Notes: generated from the letters alone by a model not told the origin. A stretch of DNA of 64,000 nucleotides from Alistipes onderdonkii (GCF_025145285.1 NZ_CP102251.1:3162001-3226000), one strand, 5' to 3'. Shown: positions 17,401 through 28,958, counted from the stretch's first letter. Made by a program: numbers and translations.

Positions 17401-17621
17401 CCGGTACTGCCGCCTCTGCGCAAGACAGACCGGCCGGGGCGGACAAGCCGGCTGCGAAGGACGCTGCGGCTGCGAAGGCTTCCGGGGCGAAGAAAACCCC
17501 GGCCCGGCCCGACGGGCTGCCCCGTACGGGAACTATGGCGGGCGGGGTGGAGTTCGAGATCGAACGCGCCAGGGGCGACGTCGACGAAGTGATCGACCCC
17601 GAACAACTGAACCTGTTTTGA
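14496..17621 (+). CDS. parC: DNA topoisomerase IV subunit A with long low-complexity tail
   Basis: The protein has 1,041 residues, well above a typical ParC. The breakage-reunion domain has YASYVILERAVPHVEDGLKP, HPHGDASIKDALVQ and the catalytic Tyr near residue 158 (AAAGRYIEARL). Beta-pinwheel repeats follow to about residue 860. Then about 150 residues of Pro/Glu, Gly/Ser/Ala and Asp repeats (17083-17530) precede a conserved-looking end (EFEIERARGDVDEV, DPEQLNLF). The position matching Ser80 of the Escherichia coli protein is Ala here. The tail looks like an insertion of disordered sequence ahead of the original C-terminus. Confidence 0.94.
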   Translation: MAEEKDTIGRDEPLNEEAPTPQTAGDAADAAPAADAPARAGKFDRLTQDEGGVRKLTGMYKNWFLDYASYVILERAVPHVEDGLKPVQRRILHAMKVVDDGRYNKVANIVGQTMQYHPHGDASIKDALVQLGQKDLLIDCQGNWGNILTGDEAAAGRYIEARLSKFASEVVFNKKTTEWMLSYDGRKEEPVTLPIKFPLLLAQGSDGIAVGLASKILPHNFVELINACIAHLEGREFQLYPDFPTGGMADVSRYNDGLRGGAVKVRAKISKIDKRTLAITEIPYTTTTESIKDSIIKANDKGKIKIRKVDDNTADKVEIIIQVSPDESSDKTIDALYAFTDCEVSIAPNACVIWEEKPHFLGVSEILRRSAEHTKWLLGRELEIRLGELNEAWHAASLERIFIENKLYQLIEGCKSREEAYAAVDKGLEPFKKRLRREVTLSDVQRLTELKFIRISRYDSDKADNEIRQIEEDIKATQYDLDHLTEYAVAYYERIRDKYGKGKERRTELREFDNIEATKVAVTNAKLYVDRAEGFFGIGKSMKDAEFVCDCSDIDDVIVFTKDGRYVITKVSDKAFFEKGIYYIGVFKRNDERTIYNVLYRDGKNGPIMMKRCAIKAITRDKEYDITKGTPKSEILYMSVNPNGEAEVLKVYFKPRPRLKKVIVDLDFSTLSIKGRQSQGNLFSRYGIHKIVLKERGTSTLGGQNVWFDEDVRRLNADGRGKLLGEFKGDDRIIVWTSKNQYYITGYDLGQHFPDETVRVSRYEPDRVYSVCYYDRSQQFYYMKRFTAEMSDKMQFFLDEDGQADLVAVTERTGAKLEITYKGAHASRPADEVDVDEFVGVKSHRAKGKRLTTYEVATLRFIEPELPPEPEPEPSDDDGGDDGSDDTPSGGSGASGGAKAGSGNGASGGADNRAFDGSNGDAADRGTIDAAALSGGDSASSAASSIPDRSASAPASAAAENPATPGAAAGTAASAQDRPAGADKPAAKDAAAAKASGAKKTPARPDGLPRTGTMAGGVEFEIERARGDVDEVIDPEQLNLF

Positions 17622-17631
17622 CCTGCCGGCG

Positions 17632-18156
17632 ATGAAACCCCTCTTCCTGATCGGTTACATGGGATGCGGCAAGAGCACCCTCGGACGCAAGCTGGCGCGC
17701 AGGCTGGGCATCGGTTTCGTGGATACCGACACGCTGGTCGAGGAGCAGGCGGGAGCCTCCGTCGCCGATGTCTTCCGTTACGAAGGCGAGGCGCGGTTCC
17801 GCGAAGCGGAGCGCGAGGCACTCGAACGGGCGATCGCAGCAGGCGGCGAAGCCGTGGTTTCGACGGGCGGGGGGCTCCCCACGTGGGGCGATAACATGCA
17901 GCGCATGAACGGCGTGGGGCATACCGTCTTCCTGCGGCGCAGCGCGGCGCAGATCGCCAGCCGCCTGAGCCCTTACGGGCGCCGGAAACGTCCCCGGCTG
18001 CGGGGGCTGGACGATGCCGGGCTGGTGGCGTTCATGGAGGGGGACATGGCCGTGCGCGAACCCTTCTATGCGCAGGCGCAGCTGGTCGTCGACTGCGATG
18101 CGATGTCCGACGATCAGGTCGTGGAGCATATCCTGCGGCAGCTCGGCCTGAATTAG
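17632..18156 (+). CDS. aroK: Shikimate kinase
   Basis: The protein has 174 residues, the normal size. It has a P-loop (GYMGCGKST, residues 8-16), the shikimate-binding FVDTDTLVEEQAG segment with the DxD pair, RFREAEREAL, and the STGGGLPTW motif. It phosphorylates shikimate in the path to aromatic amino acids. It starts 10 bases after parC, so it is the last gene of the plsC-parE-parC-aroK operon. A large hairpin follows. Confidence 0.94.
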   Translation: MKPLFLIGYMGCGKSTLGRKLARRLGIGFVDTDTLVEEQAGASVADVFRYEGEARFREAEREALERAIAAGGEAVVSTGGGLPTWGDNMQRMNGVGHTVFLRRSAAQIASRLSPYGRRKRPRLRGLDDAGLVAFMEGDMAVREPFYAQAQLVVDCDAMSDDQVVEHILRQLGLN

Positions 18157-18164
18157 AGAATCCC

Positions 18165-18209
18165 CTGCGGCTTCCGCCCCGGGAGTACCCGGGGTAGCGG
18201 AAACCGCAG
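18165..18209. terminator. Long imperfect hairpin after aroK
   Basis: CTGCGG / CCGCAG outer arms (18165-18170, 18204-18209), TTCCGC / GCGGAA, and an inner CCCGGG / CCCGGG with a 4-base loop form a near-continuous stem. There is no T run, so termination is likely but not certain. Confidence 0.5.
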
Positions 18210-18257
18210 CGAACGATACGACGCGGCCGTGCCGCGGACGATGATATTCTGCAACTC

Positions 18258-19052
18258 GTGAAAGACGTGGATAAACTTTCAAATAACGCACCCATCGGTG
18301 TTTTCGATTCGGGGCTGGGCGGGCTGACCGTCTGGCGCGAGGTGCGCCGTGCGCTCCCCGCGGAGTCGCTCGTCTACCTGGGCGACGGTAAGAACTGCCC
18401 CTATGGGTCGCGTCCCCGCCCGCAGGTCGAACGCCTTGCCGACGAGGCCGTCGCCAGCCTCGTGGCTGAGGGCTGCAAGCTGGTTGTCGTGGCCTGCAAT
18501 ACCGCTACGGCCGCCGCCATCGACTTTTTGCGGGAGAAATACGCCCCCATGCCGATCGTGGGCATGGAGCCGGCCGTGAAACCCGCCTGCCTGGCGACCC
18601 GCAGCGGGGTAGTGGGGGTGCTGGCCACCGAACGGAGCCTCGACGGCGAACTCTTTCGCCGCACGGCGGCCAGGTACGGCGACGGCGTAGACCTCGTCAC
18701 GGCACCCGGCCGGGGCTTCGTCGAACTGGTCGAAAACGATCTGGAGGCGACGCCCCAGGCCGAGGCCACCGTCCGTGCCGCCGTCGCGGAGATGCTGGAG
18801 CACGGGGCCGACCAGATCGTGCTCGGCTGCACGCACTATCCTTTCCTGCTGCCCGTCCTCGAACGTGTCCTCGCGGGCCGCGGCGTCACGGTCGTCGACC
18901 CGTCGCCCGCCGTCGCCCGCCGCGTCGTGCAGCTGCTCGACCGTTACGGCCTGCGCGCTGACCCCGCCCACCGCGCGGAATATACGTTTCGCACCTTTGC
19001 CGACGAGGCCTACCGCCTCCGTCTGGAACGCAAGGCGCAGGCGTCGGTCTGA
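18258..19052 (+). CDS. murI: Glutamate racemase
   Basis: The protein has 264 residues and starts at a GTG codon (18258). It has the N-terminal IGVFDSGLGGLTVW, the first catalytic Cys in VACNTATAAA and the second in LGCTHYPFL, spaced as in the family. It makes D-glutamate for peptidoglycan. It may be read from its own promoter: TATTCTGC near 18243 is an imperfect -7 match. A 23-bp perfect stem-loop follows the stop. Confidence 0.94.
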   Translation: MKDVDKLSNNAPIGVFDSGLGGLTVWREVRRALPAESLVYLGDGKNCPYGSRPRPQVERLADEAVASLVAEGCKLVVVACNTATAAAIDFLREKYAPMPIVGMEPAVKPACLATRSGVVGVLATERSLDGELFRRTAARYGDGVDLVTAPGRGFVELVENDLEATPQAEATVRAAVAEMLEHGADQIVLGCTHYPFLLPVLERVLAGRGVTVVDPSPAVARRVVQLLDRYGLRADPAHRAEYTFRTFADEAYRLRLERKAQASV

Positions 19053-19061
19053 CGACCTGCC

Positions 19062-19119
19062 TTCCAACGAGCCGGCGGGCTGCACTCCGAAAAGGATGCA
19101 GCCCGCCGGCTCGTTGGAA
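19062..19119. terminator. Perfect 23-bp stem-loop after murI
   Basis: Arms 19062-19084 and 19097-19119 are exact reverse complements around a 12-base loop. No T run follows on the plus strand. The converging acyltransferase gene ends at 19137, so the structure may serve both. Confidence 0.7.
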
Positions 19120-19136
19120 TATCTCCCGCGGCCGGG

Positions 19137-20306
19137 CTATCCCATGATGTAAGCGGCCTTTTTGCCCAATAATTTATATACCAGTGCCGTAAATGCCCAT
19201 GCGACGGCGAAGATACATACTGCCATTACGGGGACTTGCAGCGGGATGGGCAGCGACGACGGGCCGATGAGCAGGAAGAACGGCCCTACCAGAAAATAGT
19301 GCACGATGTAGATCCCGAACCCGCATTTGGTCATGTTGGCGAGCAGTCTGACGATGGTCTGGCGCCGGATGCGGATTTTTTGCATCAGCAGGAATACCGC
19401 CGCGGTCATCATCGCCACGTTCGGGCTGCAGAAGGTGAAGAAAAGTTCCATGTCCGCCTCCGTCGACATGCTGTCGGCCGCTGCCGCGGCAAATCCGGTG
19501 TAGGTGATGCAATATCCGGCTCCGAATAGTATGACGCTGGTCGCAAGTGTCCTTGCCATGCTCCAATCGTTGCCTTTCTTCATGTAGTGCCCCAGCAGCA
19601 GGTACCCGTTGAACCCCGCGAAATAGTAGAACAGCCCGTATGCGTTCCAGGTGCTTTCGCCGAACAGGTACCCGACCCCGAAATAGGGGGCTATGTATGC
19701 GGACATGTAGGGTAGGAAGAGCGAGACGAACCAGATCGCCAGGAAGGCCCGCATCTCTTTCCGGGTCGCCTTTTCGACCCATGCCGAGAAGAACGGCATA
19801 TAGAGGTAGAGCCCTATCAGCAAATACATGTACCACATGTGGTTCTCCTTGAAGCTGAACTGGAACGGGATCATCGCCACGTCTTTGAGCGAGTCGCCCA
19901 GCGCCTGCGATTCGTGCCCCTGCGTGTAGCAGAAGAAATCCCCGATGATGTTTTCCGGCAGCCCGAGCACCCCCGTGAACCAGGGGAACATGTTGTAGAG
20001 TACCGACCAGATGAGCACGGGGAAAAGGATCCTGAAAATACGTTTTTTGTAGAATGTCCCCAGCGGTTGCCGCACGGGCAGCAGCAGTAAGCCCGTCATC
20101 ATCGTGAACAGCGGCACCGAAGGGCGGAACAGCGAACCGTAGACGGTCGCCCAGTGCGTATATTCGGGGATGCCCCGCATGGCTGGCGAAATGTAGAAGG
20201 GGTCGATGCAATGAACCCCGATCACCATCAGTATGGCAGCCAGCCTGATGACATCCAGCCATACGATGTGTTCCTTCTGTCCTGTGTTCCGGATCATTTT
20301 CTTCAT
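19137..20306 (-). CDS. Acyltransferase family 3 integral membrane protein
   Basis: The protein has 389 residues and about ten membrane helices. The N-terminal WLDVIRLAAILMVIGVHCID holds the Arg and His that are conserved in acyltransferase-3 proteins. FSFKENHMWYMYLLIGLYLYMP fits the middle of the fold, and GIYIVHYFLVGPFFLL the end. Members O-acetylate or otherwise acylate sugars and surface glycans from the inner membrane; the substrate here is unknown. The gene stands alone, convergent with murI. Confidence 0.88.
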   Translation of the reverse strand: MKKMIRNTGQKEHIVWLDVIRLAAILMVIGVHCIDPFYISPAMRGIPEYTHWATVYGSLFRPSVPLFTMMTGLLLLPVRQPLGTFYKKRIFRILFPVLIWSVLYNMFPWFTGVLGLPENIIGDFFCYTQGHESQALGDSLKDVAMIPFQFSFKENHMWYMYLLIGLYLYMPFFSAWVEKATRKEMRAFLAIWFVSLFLPYMSAYIAPYFGVGYLFGESTWNAYGLFYYFAGFNGYLLLGHYMKKGNDWSMARTLATSVILFGAGYCITYTGFAAAAADSMSTEADMELFFTFCSPNVAMMTAAVFLLMQKIRIRRQTIVRLLANMTKCGFGIYIVHYFLVGPFFLLIGPSSLPIPLQVPVMAVCIFAVAWAFTALVYKLLGKKAAYIMG

Positions 20307-20520
20307 TCGGTTTTAGTGGGTGCGCAATATATCCTTAAATGTCGCGCAGGCGTGGCGTGTTTACGGGCGCCGTGCGGAGTGCCGGCCTTCCCATGCGGGC
20401 CGCAGCCTGCTGAAACGTGTGCGAAGATAACGATTTATTTGCAATTATGCCCGCCGGATACGGTTCCGGTTTCAATAAAGTCGGCGCCGGCTCCGAAATG
20501 TCAAAAAAAATGCGTAACTT

Positions 20521-20540
20521 CGCTTGATAAAAATCAAGCG
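20521..20540 (+). promoter_or_regulatory. Leader hairpin upstream of ftsK
   Basis: CGCTTGAT and ATCAAGCG form a perfect 8-bp stem with an AAAA loop, 8 bases before the ftsK ATG. TAACTTCGC at 20514-20522, one base off the -7 consensus, overlaps it. Confidence 0.4.
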
Positions 20541-20548
20541 CAACACAG

Positions 20549-23452
<2,904 letters not shown>

Positions 23453-23459
23453 TGCTGCC

Positions 23460-24395
23460 ATGAAACGACTCCTGTCCCTCCTGTTGCTGCTTTCCGCGAT
23501 GCAATGCGTCGCCGCACTCCCCGTCGCCGCAGTCCCCGTTGCCGCGGATGTGCCGGCTGCTTGCGGATTTGCGGCCGCCTCTGATTTCCCGGCGGTTCCC
23601 GCCTCTGCTTCGGCTTTTGCCTGCCGCGACGCCTCGGCCTCCGGTTTTCAGGCTGATCCCGCCCCGGGCTTCCATGCGCTCTTTGGCTTCCATGGGTCGC
23701 CCGTTATTTACGCCGCTTTCACCTCCGGTTCCGCGGCGGGTTTCTCTTCCGGTTCCGCTACGGATTCCGTTTTCGGTTCCTCCTCCGGTTCCGCGGCTTC
23801 GGTCGCTGCCGCCGGTGCGACGCAGGGGGCCAGCCCGTTGCCTCCGGCCGCCGATCGTGCCGCCGGGATACTTGCCGGGGTCAGCGACGGCTTCCGGACA
23901 CTGGGTGCCTACGGGGTGTCGTTCGAAGTGCGCTCGGACGAATACGTCACGCGCGGGCGCTATGCCGTCGAGGGGGAAGGTTATTACCTCGTGCTGGGCG
24001 ATGCCGAGGTCTACTGCGACGGAGCCGTGCGCTACGAGGTGGACAACCGCCGCCGCGAGGTGACGATCGACGTGGTCGACACCGACAGCCGCAATATCCT
24101 CAATAACCCCGTCCATGCCTTCGATTTCCTCGGCAGCGAATATGCGGCCTCGCTCGTCGGCGAGCAGGAGGGGCATGCCGTGGTGCGTCTGACCCCTGCG
24201 CCCGGGAATACCTCCTCGGCGGGCAATATCGTCCTTACGGTCGATACCGCCGCGATGCGTCCCGTGTCGCTCCGCTACGATTACGACGGCGAGCAGGTGC
24301 AGGTTTCGGTGCTGGGCATCAAGCCCCTCGAAACGCCGCTCAAGGCCTTTGCGAAGGATAACTACGCCGGGTACGAATTCATCGACTTCCGCTGA
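23460..24395 (+). CDS. LolA-like outer membrane lipoprotein carrier protein
   Basis: The protein is about 311 residues from ATG 23460, where a signal peptide starts (MKRLLSLLLLLSAMQCVAALP). A low-complexity Ala/Ser/Gly/Phe insert of about 95 residues follows (GFSSGSATDSVFGSSSGS). The LolA fold runs from about residue 135 to the end (FEVRSDEYVTRGRYAVEGEGYYL, and KDNYAGYEFIDFR at the C-terminus). LolA proteins carry lipoproteins across the periplasm. Coupling with ftsK upstream and the protease-like gene downstream (2-bp gap) suggests an operon. The long N-terminal insert is not part of the family. Confidence 0.85.
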   Translation: MKRLLSLLLLLSAMQCVAALPVAAVPVAADVPAACGFAAASDFPAVPASASAFACRDASASGFQADPAPGFHALFGFHGSPVIYAAFTSGSAAGFSSGSATDSVFGSSSGSAASVAAAGATQGASPLPPAADRAAGILAGVSDGFRTLGAYGVSFEVRSDEYVTRGRYAVEGEGYYLVLGDAEVYCDGAVRYEVDNRRREVTIDVVDTDSRNILNNPVHAFDFLGSEYAASLVGEQEGHAVVRLTPAPGNTSSAGNIVLTVDTAAMRPVSLRYDYDGEQVQVSVLGIKPLETPLKAFAKDNYAGYEFIDFR

Positions 24396-24397
24396 CC

Positions 24398-25354
24398 ATG
24401 TTCCGCCGGCCGATCATGCTGCTGTTGTCCGTCGCCATCCCCGCGGCGACGCTGGCTGCGGCGCCGAAAGACCCGTCGCCGACGGGCGGGCAGCTGCCTT
24501 CCGGCACGGCTTGGAAGCTTACCTCCGAGCGCGATCTGCTCTATGCGGCGTCTTTCGTAGGGGATTCCATACCGGTGCGGGTGTTTCTCGAATCGGGCGT
24601 CTATTTTCCGCTGATCGACAGCGCGCTGGTCTGGTCGCACCCCGGGCTTTTCGAACCCGTCGAACTCGAACGTCCCGTGCGTTTCCGCATGGCCGGCGGC
24701 ACGGACTATTCGGCCCGCTATAAACTGGCACCGGGGGTCAGGGTGGGGGATACGCGCAGTTTGTGCGAGAGCTATGTCGTCGATCTGCGGCGACGCAAGC
24801 CCTGCGACCTGCTCTACCCGCTCCATACCTTCACGACCGACAGCGTGGCTGCGCCCGGTATTTTCGAGCTCGATGTCCGCCGCGGCATTTTCCGTCCGCT
24901 CTCATTCGGGAGCCTGCCGCAACCCGGCGACGGGTGGGAGGCCTACGAACTGGTGGCCGACGGGCAATCGGGGATGTTTTGGGTTGCGGATACGGTGCGC
25001 TTGTCCGATGTCCGGGGACGCAGCCGTGCGATGCCGATGCGGCTGGTCGTCGATCTGGGCAATGCCAACCTGCTGGCACTCTTCGCATTCAAGCCTGCGG
25101 TCGGGAAATTCGTGTCGCGTGCCCCTGTCGATCTGGTGGAAGGCCGGACGCCGGGCGGGATGACCCTGCGGGTGCTGATGCCCGCCGTAGCCACTTTCAT
25201 GGGGCGCTACCCCTTCTGCGGGCTGCCTGTCGTGGTGCTCGACAAACCGATGAAACTCCCCGGCGACGGTTTCCTCGGCGTAAAATTCTTCTCCGCCTTC
25301 CGGGTGGTCTTCGATTTCCGCCACGGGCGGTTGTGGCTCCGGCTGGCGGATTGA
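24398..25354 (+). CDS. Secreted protein with retropepsin-like features
   Basis: The protein has 318 residues and a signal peptide (MFRRPIMLLLSVAIPAATLAAA). Two half-domains resemble aspartyl-protease lobes: VRVFLESGVYFPLIDSALV near residue 50, and MRLVVDLGNANLLALFAF near 210. The end, GDGFLGVKFFSAFRVVFDF followed by RLWL, matches the usual retropepsin-like LLGxxFL-FD pattern. The Asp-Thr/Ser-Gly catalytic triplets are altered to ESG and DLG, so activity is doubtful. The fold is an inference; no homologue is recalled by name. Confidence 0.55.
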   Translation: MFRRPIMLLLSVAIPAATLAAAPKDPSPTGGQLPSGTAWKLTSERDLLYAASFVGDSIPVRVFLESGVYFPLIDSALVWSHPGLFEPVELERPVRFRMAGGTDYSARYKLAPGVRVGDTRSLCESYVVDLRRRKPCDLLYPLHTFTTDSVAAPGIFELDVRRGIFRPLSFGSLPQPGDGWEAYELVADGQSGMFWVADTVRLSDVRGRSRAMPMRLVVDLGNANLLALFAFKPAVGKFVSRAPVDLVEGRTPGGMTLRVLMPAVATFMGRYPFCGLPVVVLDKPMKLPGDGFLGVKFFSAFRVVFDFRHGRLWLRLAD

Positions 25355-25357
25355 CCC

Positions 25358-26137
25358 CTATTTCCGGTTGAGGTACCAGTAGAGCCCGCCGACGAAGATG
25401 CCGCCGCCCGCGATGTTCCCGAGCGTGGCGGGAACCAGGTTTGCGGCGACCATGTCCGCCGCCGTCACCGGGGCGCCCAGCATCATCCCCAGCGGGATGA
25501 AGAACATGTTGGCGATGCAGTGCTCGTAACCGATCACCACGAAGCACATGACCGGGAAAAACAACCCCATCATACGGCCTGCCGCGTCGTCGGTACTCAG
25601 CCCGAGCCATACCGCGAGGCATACCAGCCAGTTGGCGCCCACGCCGCGCATGAATACCGTCAGCCACGGCATCGAAACCTTGGCCTGCGCCACGTTGCAG
25701 GCCGCTTCGCGCCACAGCTCCGACGAGAGTACGCCGGGCAGCACCACCAGGAAATAGGCGAAGAAGGCCGCCCCGATGAAATTCCCCGCGTATACCAGCC
25801 CCCAGTTGCGCAGCACCTTGCCCCATCCGTACCTGCGGCCCAGCGCCCCGGGTACGAGCACGGCGTTGTTGCCCGTGAAGAGCTCCGCCCCGGCGAATAC
25901 CACCAGGATAAGCCCCAGCGGGAATACCAGCCCCGAGAGCAGGCGCTGCAACCCGGGCGCTTCGGCCGCCCCGGGGAACCCGAACCCCGCCATCAGCGAG
26001 AAGAGTCCGCCCATGGCGATGTATGCGCCGGCCAGGAATGCCAGCAGGAGGGTCTTGCCCGCCGGGAGTTGCATTTTGCCCGTTGCCGACTTCTGAGCCA
26101 GCGCGAGTACTTCCTTGGGTGTGTTTATCTGTGCCAT
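25358..26137 (-). CDS. Formate/nitrite transporter family channel
   Basis: The protein has 259 residues and six membrane helices with the FNT pattern: LLLAFLAGAYIAMGGLFSLM, the ELFTGNN loop, LGLVYAGNFIGAAFFAYFL, GVGANWLVCLAVWL and FFPVMCFVVIGYEHCIANM. FNT pentamers move formate, nitrite or hydrosulfide across the inner membrane. The central His is visible in GYEHCIANM. No formate-lyase or nitrite gene is adjacent, so the substrate is open. A -7 box lies 19 bp upstream of the ATG. Confidence 0.93.
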   Translation of the reverse strand: MAQINTPKEVLALAQKSATGKMQLPAGKTLLLAFLAGAYIAMGGLFSLMAGFGFPGAAEAPGLQRLLSGLVFPLGLILVVFAGAELFTGNNAVLVPGALGRRYGWGKVLRNWGLVYAGNFIGAAFFAYFLVVLPGVLSSELWREAACNVAQAKVSMPWLTVFMRGVGANWLVCLAVWLGLSTDDAAGRMMGLFFPVMCFVVIGYEHCIANMFFIPLGMMLGAPVTAADMVAANLVPATLGNIAGGGIFVGGLYWYLNRK

Positions 26138-26155
26138 GTTCGGGAAATAGAGGCC

Positions 26156-26164
26156 GCAAAGGTA
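26156..26164 (-). promoter_or_regulatory. -7 box of the FNT channel gene
   Basis: Minus-strand TACCTTTGC is exact. The leader would be about 12 nt, so the ATG at 26137 sits very close to the start of the transcript. Confidence 0.6.
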
Positions 26165-26307
26165 GTGAAACGATCCGGAACGCGCAAGCGGATGCCGTCA
26201 GTCTGCCGGGAATTTTTTTTGAGGCCGTCAGATCGCCGGAAAAGGGGCAAAAACGGGGCGTTGTCCCGGAAATCTTCCGCCCGGATGCGATATTTATGGG
26301 CTTAAAG

Positions 26308-26339
26308 TTGCTCAGATCGGAAATAAATCGTATTTTTGT
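26308..26339 (+). promoter_or_regulatory. gyrA promoter
   Basis: TTG at 26308-26310 and the exact -7 box TATTTTTGT at 26331-26339 are 20 bp apart. The leader to the ATG at 26372 is about 26 nt. Confidence 0.7.
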
Positions 26340-26371
26340 TCGTTAAAAGACTGTAATTTTAAAGAGATAAG

Positions 26372-28921
26372 ATGCTAACTGAAGAAGAAAAGAATGCAGG
26401 TTTGACAGGACGTATCATTCCTATCAATATCGAAGAGCAGATGAAGTCGGCGTACATCGACTATTCGATGTCGGTCATCGTGTCGCGTGCGCTTCCCGAC
26501 GTGCGCGACGGCATGAAGCCCGTGCACCGCCGTATCCTCTACGATATGAGCGCGGAGCTCAACCTCTACTCCGACAAACCGACCCGTAAGTCGGCGCGTA
26601 TCGTCGGCGACGTGCTCGGTAAGTTCCACCCCCACGGCGACTCGTCGGTCTACGACGCGATGGTGCGTCTGGCACAGGAGTGGTCGATGCGCTACCCGCT
26701 GGTCGACGGCCAGGGTAACTTCGGTTCGATGGACGGCGACTCGCCGGCTGCCATGCGTTACACCGAGGCCCGCATGAAGAAGATCACCGACGAGGTGATG
26801 GCCGACATCGACAAGGAGACCGTCGACTGGACGCTCAACTTCGACGATACGATCCCCGAACCCACGGTGCTGCCCACGAAGATCCCGCTGCTGATCGTCA
26901 ACGGCGCCAGCGGTATCGCCGTAGGTATGGCCACCAACATGGCCCCGCATAACCTCTGCGAAGTGGTCGACGCCTGCTGCGCCTATATCGACAACCCCGA
27001 AATCACGGGCGAGGAGATGCTCCAGTATATCAAGGGCCCCGATTTCCCCACGGGCGGTATCATCTACGGCTACGAGGGTGTCCGGGAGGCCATGCTTACG
27101 GGCCGCGGCCGCGTCATGATGCGTGCCAAGACCGACATCGAGCATACCCCCAGCGGCCGCGAGTGCATCGTCATCACCGAAATCCCCTACATGATCAACA
27201 AGGCCGAGATGATCAAGAAGATCGCCGACATGATCAACGAAAAGAAGATCGACGGCATCTCCTACATCAACGACGAGTCCGACCGCAACGGCCTGCGCAT
27301 CATCATCATCCTCAAACACGACGCCGTGGCGAGCGTCGTGCTCAATACGCTTTTCAAGAACTCTCCGCTCCAGACTTCGTTCGCGGTGAACAACATCGCG
27401 CTGGTGAACGGCCGTCCGCAGCTGCTGCCGATGCGCGACCTGGTCAAGCACTTCGTCAACCACCGCCACGACGTGGTGGTGCGCCGTGCGCGCTTCGACC
27501 TGCGCAAGGCCGAGGAGCGGCTGCACATCGTGCTGGGCCTCCTGATCGCGCAGGATAACATCGACGAGATCGTGCACATCATCCGTTCGTCGCAGACCCC
27601 CGACCTGGCCAAGCAGGCCATGATCGAGCGTTTCGAGCTGAGCGACCTCCAGGCTTCGGCCATCATCGAGATGCGCCTGCGCGCCCTGACGGGGCTCGAA
27701 TACGGTAAGCTCACCGCCGAGCGCGACGAGCTGACCAAAACCATCGCCCACCTCAAGGAGGTGCTCGCCGACGTCGGCCTGCAAATGCAGATCATCAAGG
27801 ACGAGCTGCTCGAAATCAAGGAAAAATACGGCGACGAGCGCCGTTCGGAGATCGTCTATGCTTCCGAGGAGTTCAACCCCGAGGATTTCTATGCCGACGA
27901 CGACATGGTCATCACCATCTCGCACATGGGCTACATCAAGCGCACCCCGCTGGCCGAATACCGCACGCAGAACCGCGGCGGCGTCGGCGCCAAGGGCAGT
28001 GCTACGCGCGACGAGGACTTCATCGAGCACATCTACGTGGCTTCGATGCACAATACGATGCTCTTCTTCACCGAGAAGGGGCGCTGCTACTGGCTCAAGG
28101 TCTACGAGATCCCCGAAGGCGCACGCTCCTCGAAGGGACGCGCCATCCAGAACGTCATCCAGATCGAACCCGACGACAAGGTTCGCGCCTATATCAACGT
28201 CAAGCGCCTGAACGACGCCGAGTATGTGAACAACAACTTCATCATCATGTGTACCAAGGACGGTACGATCAAGAAGACGAAGCTCGAAGCCTACTCGCGC
28301 CCGCGCCAGAACGGTGTGAACGCCATCGTCATCCGCGAGGGCGACCAGCTGATCGAGGCCAAGCTCACCAGCGGCAACGCCGAAGTGATGATTGCGGCCC
28401 GCGAAGGCAAGGCCATCCGCTTCAACGAGTCGACGGTGCGCCCGATCGGGCGTGTCGGCGCCGGTGTGCGCGGCATCTCGATCGAGGAGTCCGACGAGGT
28501 GATCGGCATGATCTGTGTGGAACCCGATTCGACGCAGGACGTACTGGTGCTGAGCGAAAACGGTTACGGCAAGCGTACCGACCTCGACGAGTACCGCATC
28601 ACCAACCGCGGCGGTAAGGGTGTGAAGACGATCAACGTGACGGAGAAAACCGGCAAACTTATCTCCATACAGGCCGTTACGGACGACAACGACCTGATGA
28701 TTATCAACCGTTCGGGACTTACCATACGTACGGCCGTGTCGCAGATCCGCCTGGCGGGTCGTGCTACGCAGGGCGTGCGTATCATCAACCTGCGTGACGG
28801 CGATGCCATTGCCTCGGTGATGGCCGTGCCTGCTGCCGGCGATGAAGAAGAAGTACAGTCCGCAGAGGCTACCGGTGCCGGGGACGCAACACCCGATGCA
28901 GGACAGCCGGCGGAGGAATAG
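26372..28921 (+). CDS. gyrA: DNA gyrase subunit A
   Basis: The protein has 849 residues, normal for GyrA. It has SVIVSRALPDVRDGMKPVHR, HPHGDSSVYDAMVR and the catalytic Tyr near residue 130 (AAMRYTEARM). The coiled-coil gate and C-terminal pinwheel are complete. The GyrA box (in the QNRGGVGAKG segment) is present and distinguishes it from ParC at 14496. It introduces negative supercoils with GyrB, which is not in the window. It is followed by a short Ala/Gly/Asp tail and 37 bp later by the TPR gene. Confidence 0.96.
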   Translation: MLTEEEKNAGLTGRIIPINIEEQMKSAYIDYSMSVIVSRALPDVRDGMKPVHRRILYDMSAELNLYSDKPTRKSARIVGDVLGKFHPHGDSSVYDAMVRLAQEWSMRYPLVDGQGNFGSMDGDSPAAMRYTEARMKKITDEVMADIDKETVDWTLNFDDTIPEPTVLPTKIPLLIVNGASGIAVGMATNMAPHNLCEVVDACCAYIDNPEITGEEMLQYIKGPDFPTGGIIYGYEGVREAMLTGRGRVMMRAKTDIEHTPSGRECIVITEIPYMINKAEMIKKIADMINEKKIDGISYINDESDRNGLRIIIILKHDAVASVVLNTLFKNSPLQTSFAVNNIALVNGRPQLLPMRDLVKHFVNHRHDVVVRRARFDLRKAEERLHIVLGLLIAQDNIDEIVHIIRSSQTPDLAKQAMIERFELSDLQASAIIEMRLRALTGLEYGKLTAERDELTKTIAHLKEVLADVGLQMQIIKDELLEIKEKYGDERRSEIVYASEEFNPEDFYADDDMVITISHMGYIKRTPLAEYRTQNRGGVGAKGSATRDEDFIEHIYVASMHNTMLFFTEKGRCYWLKVYEIPEGARSSKGRAIQNVIQIEPDDKVRAYINVKRLNDAEYVNNNFIIMCTKDGTIKKTKLEAYSRPRQNGVNAIVIREGDQLIEAKLTSGNAEVMIAAREGKAIRFNESTVRPIGRVGAGVRGISIEESDEVIGMICVEPDSTQDVLVLSENGYGKRTDLDEYRITNRGGKGVKTINVTEKTGKLISIQAVTDDNDLMIINRSGLTIRTAVSQIRLAGRATQGVRIINLRDGDAIASVMAVPAAGDEEEVQSAEATGAGDATPDAGQPAEE

Positions 28922-28958
28922 ATGAAATGAATTTGAAAAACTTTAAATTAAATTTGTT

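Noticed and set aside
15090..17606. 838-codon open frame on the minus strand opposite parC
   Set aside because: It is antisense to a clear ParC and is open only because of G+C-rich codon bias; its sequence has no family pattern.
26375..28051. 558-codon minus-strand frame opposite gyrA
   Set aside because: Same reason; the plus strand encodes GyrA with all motifs.
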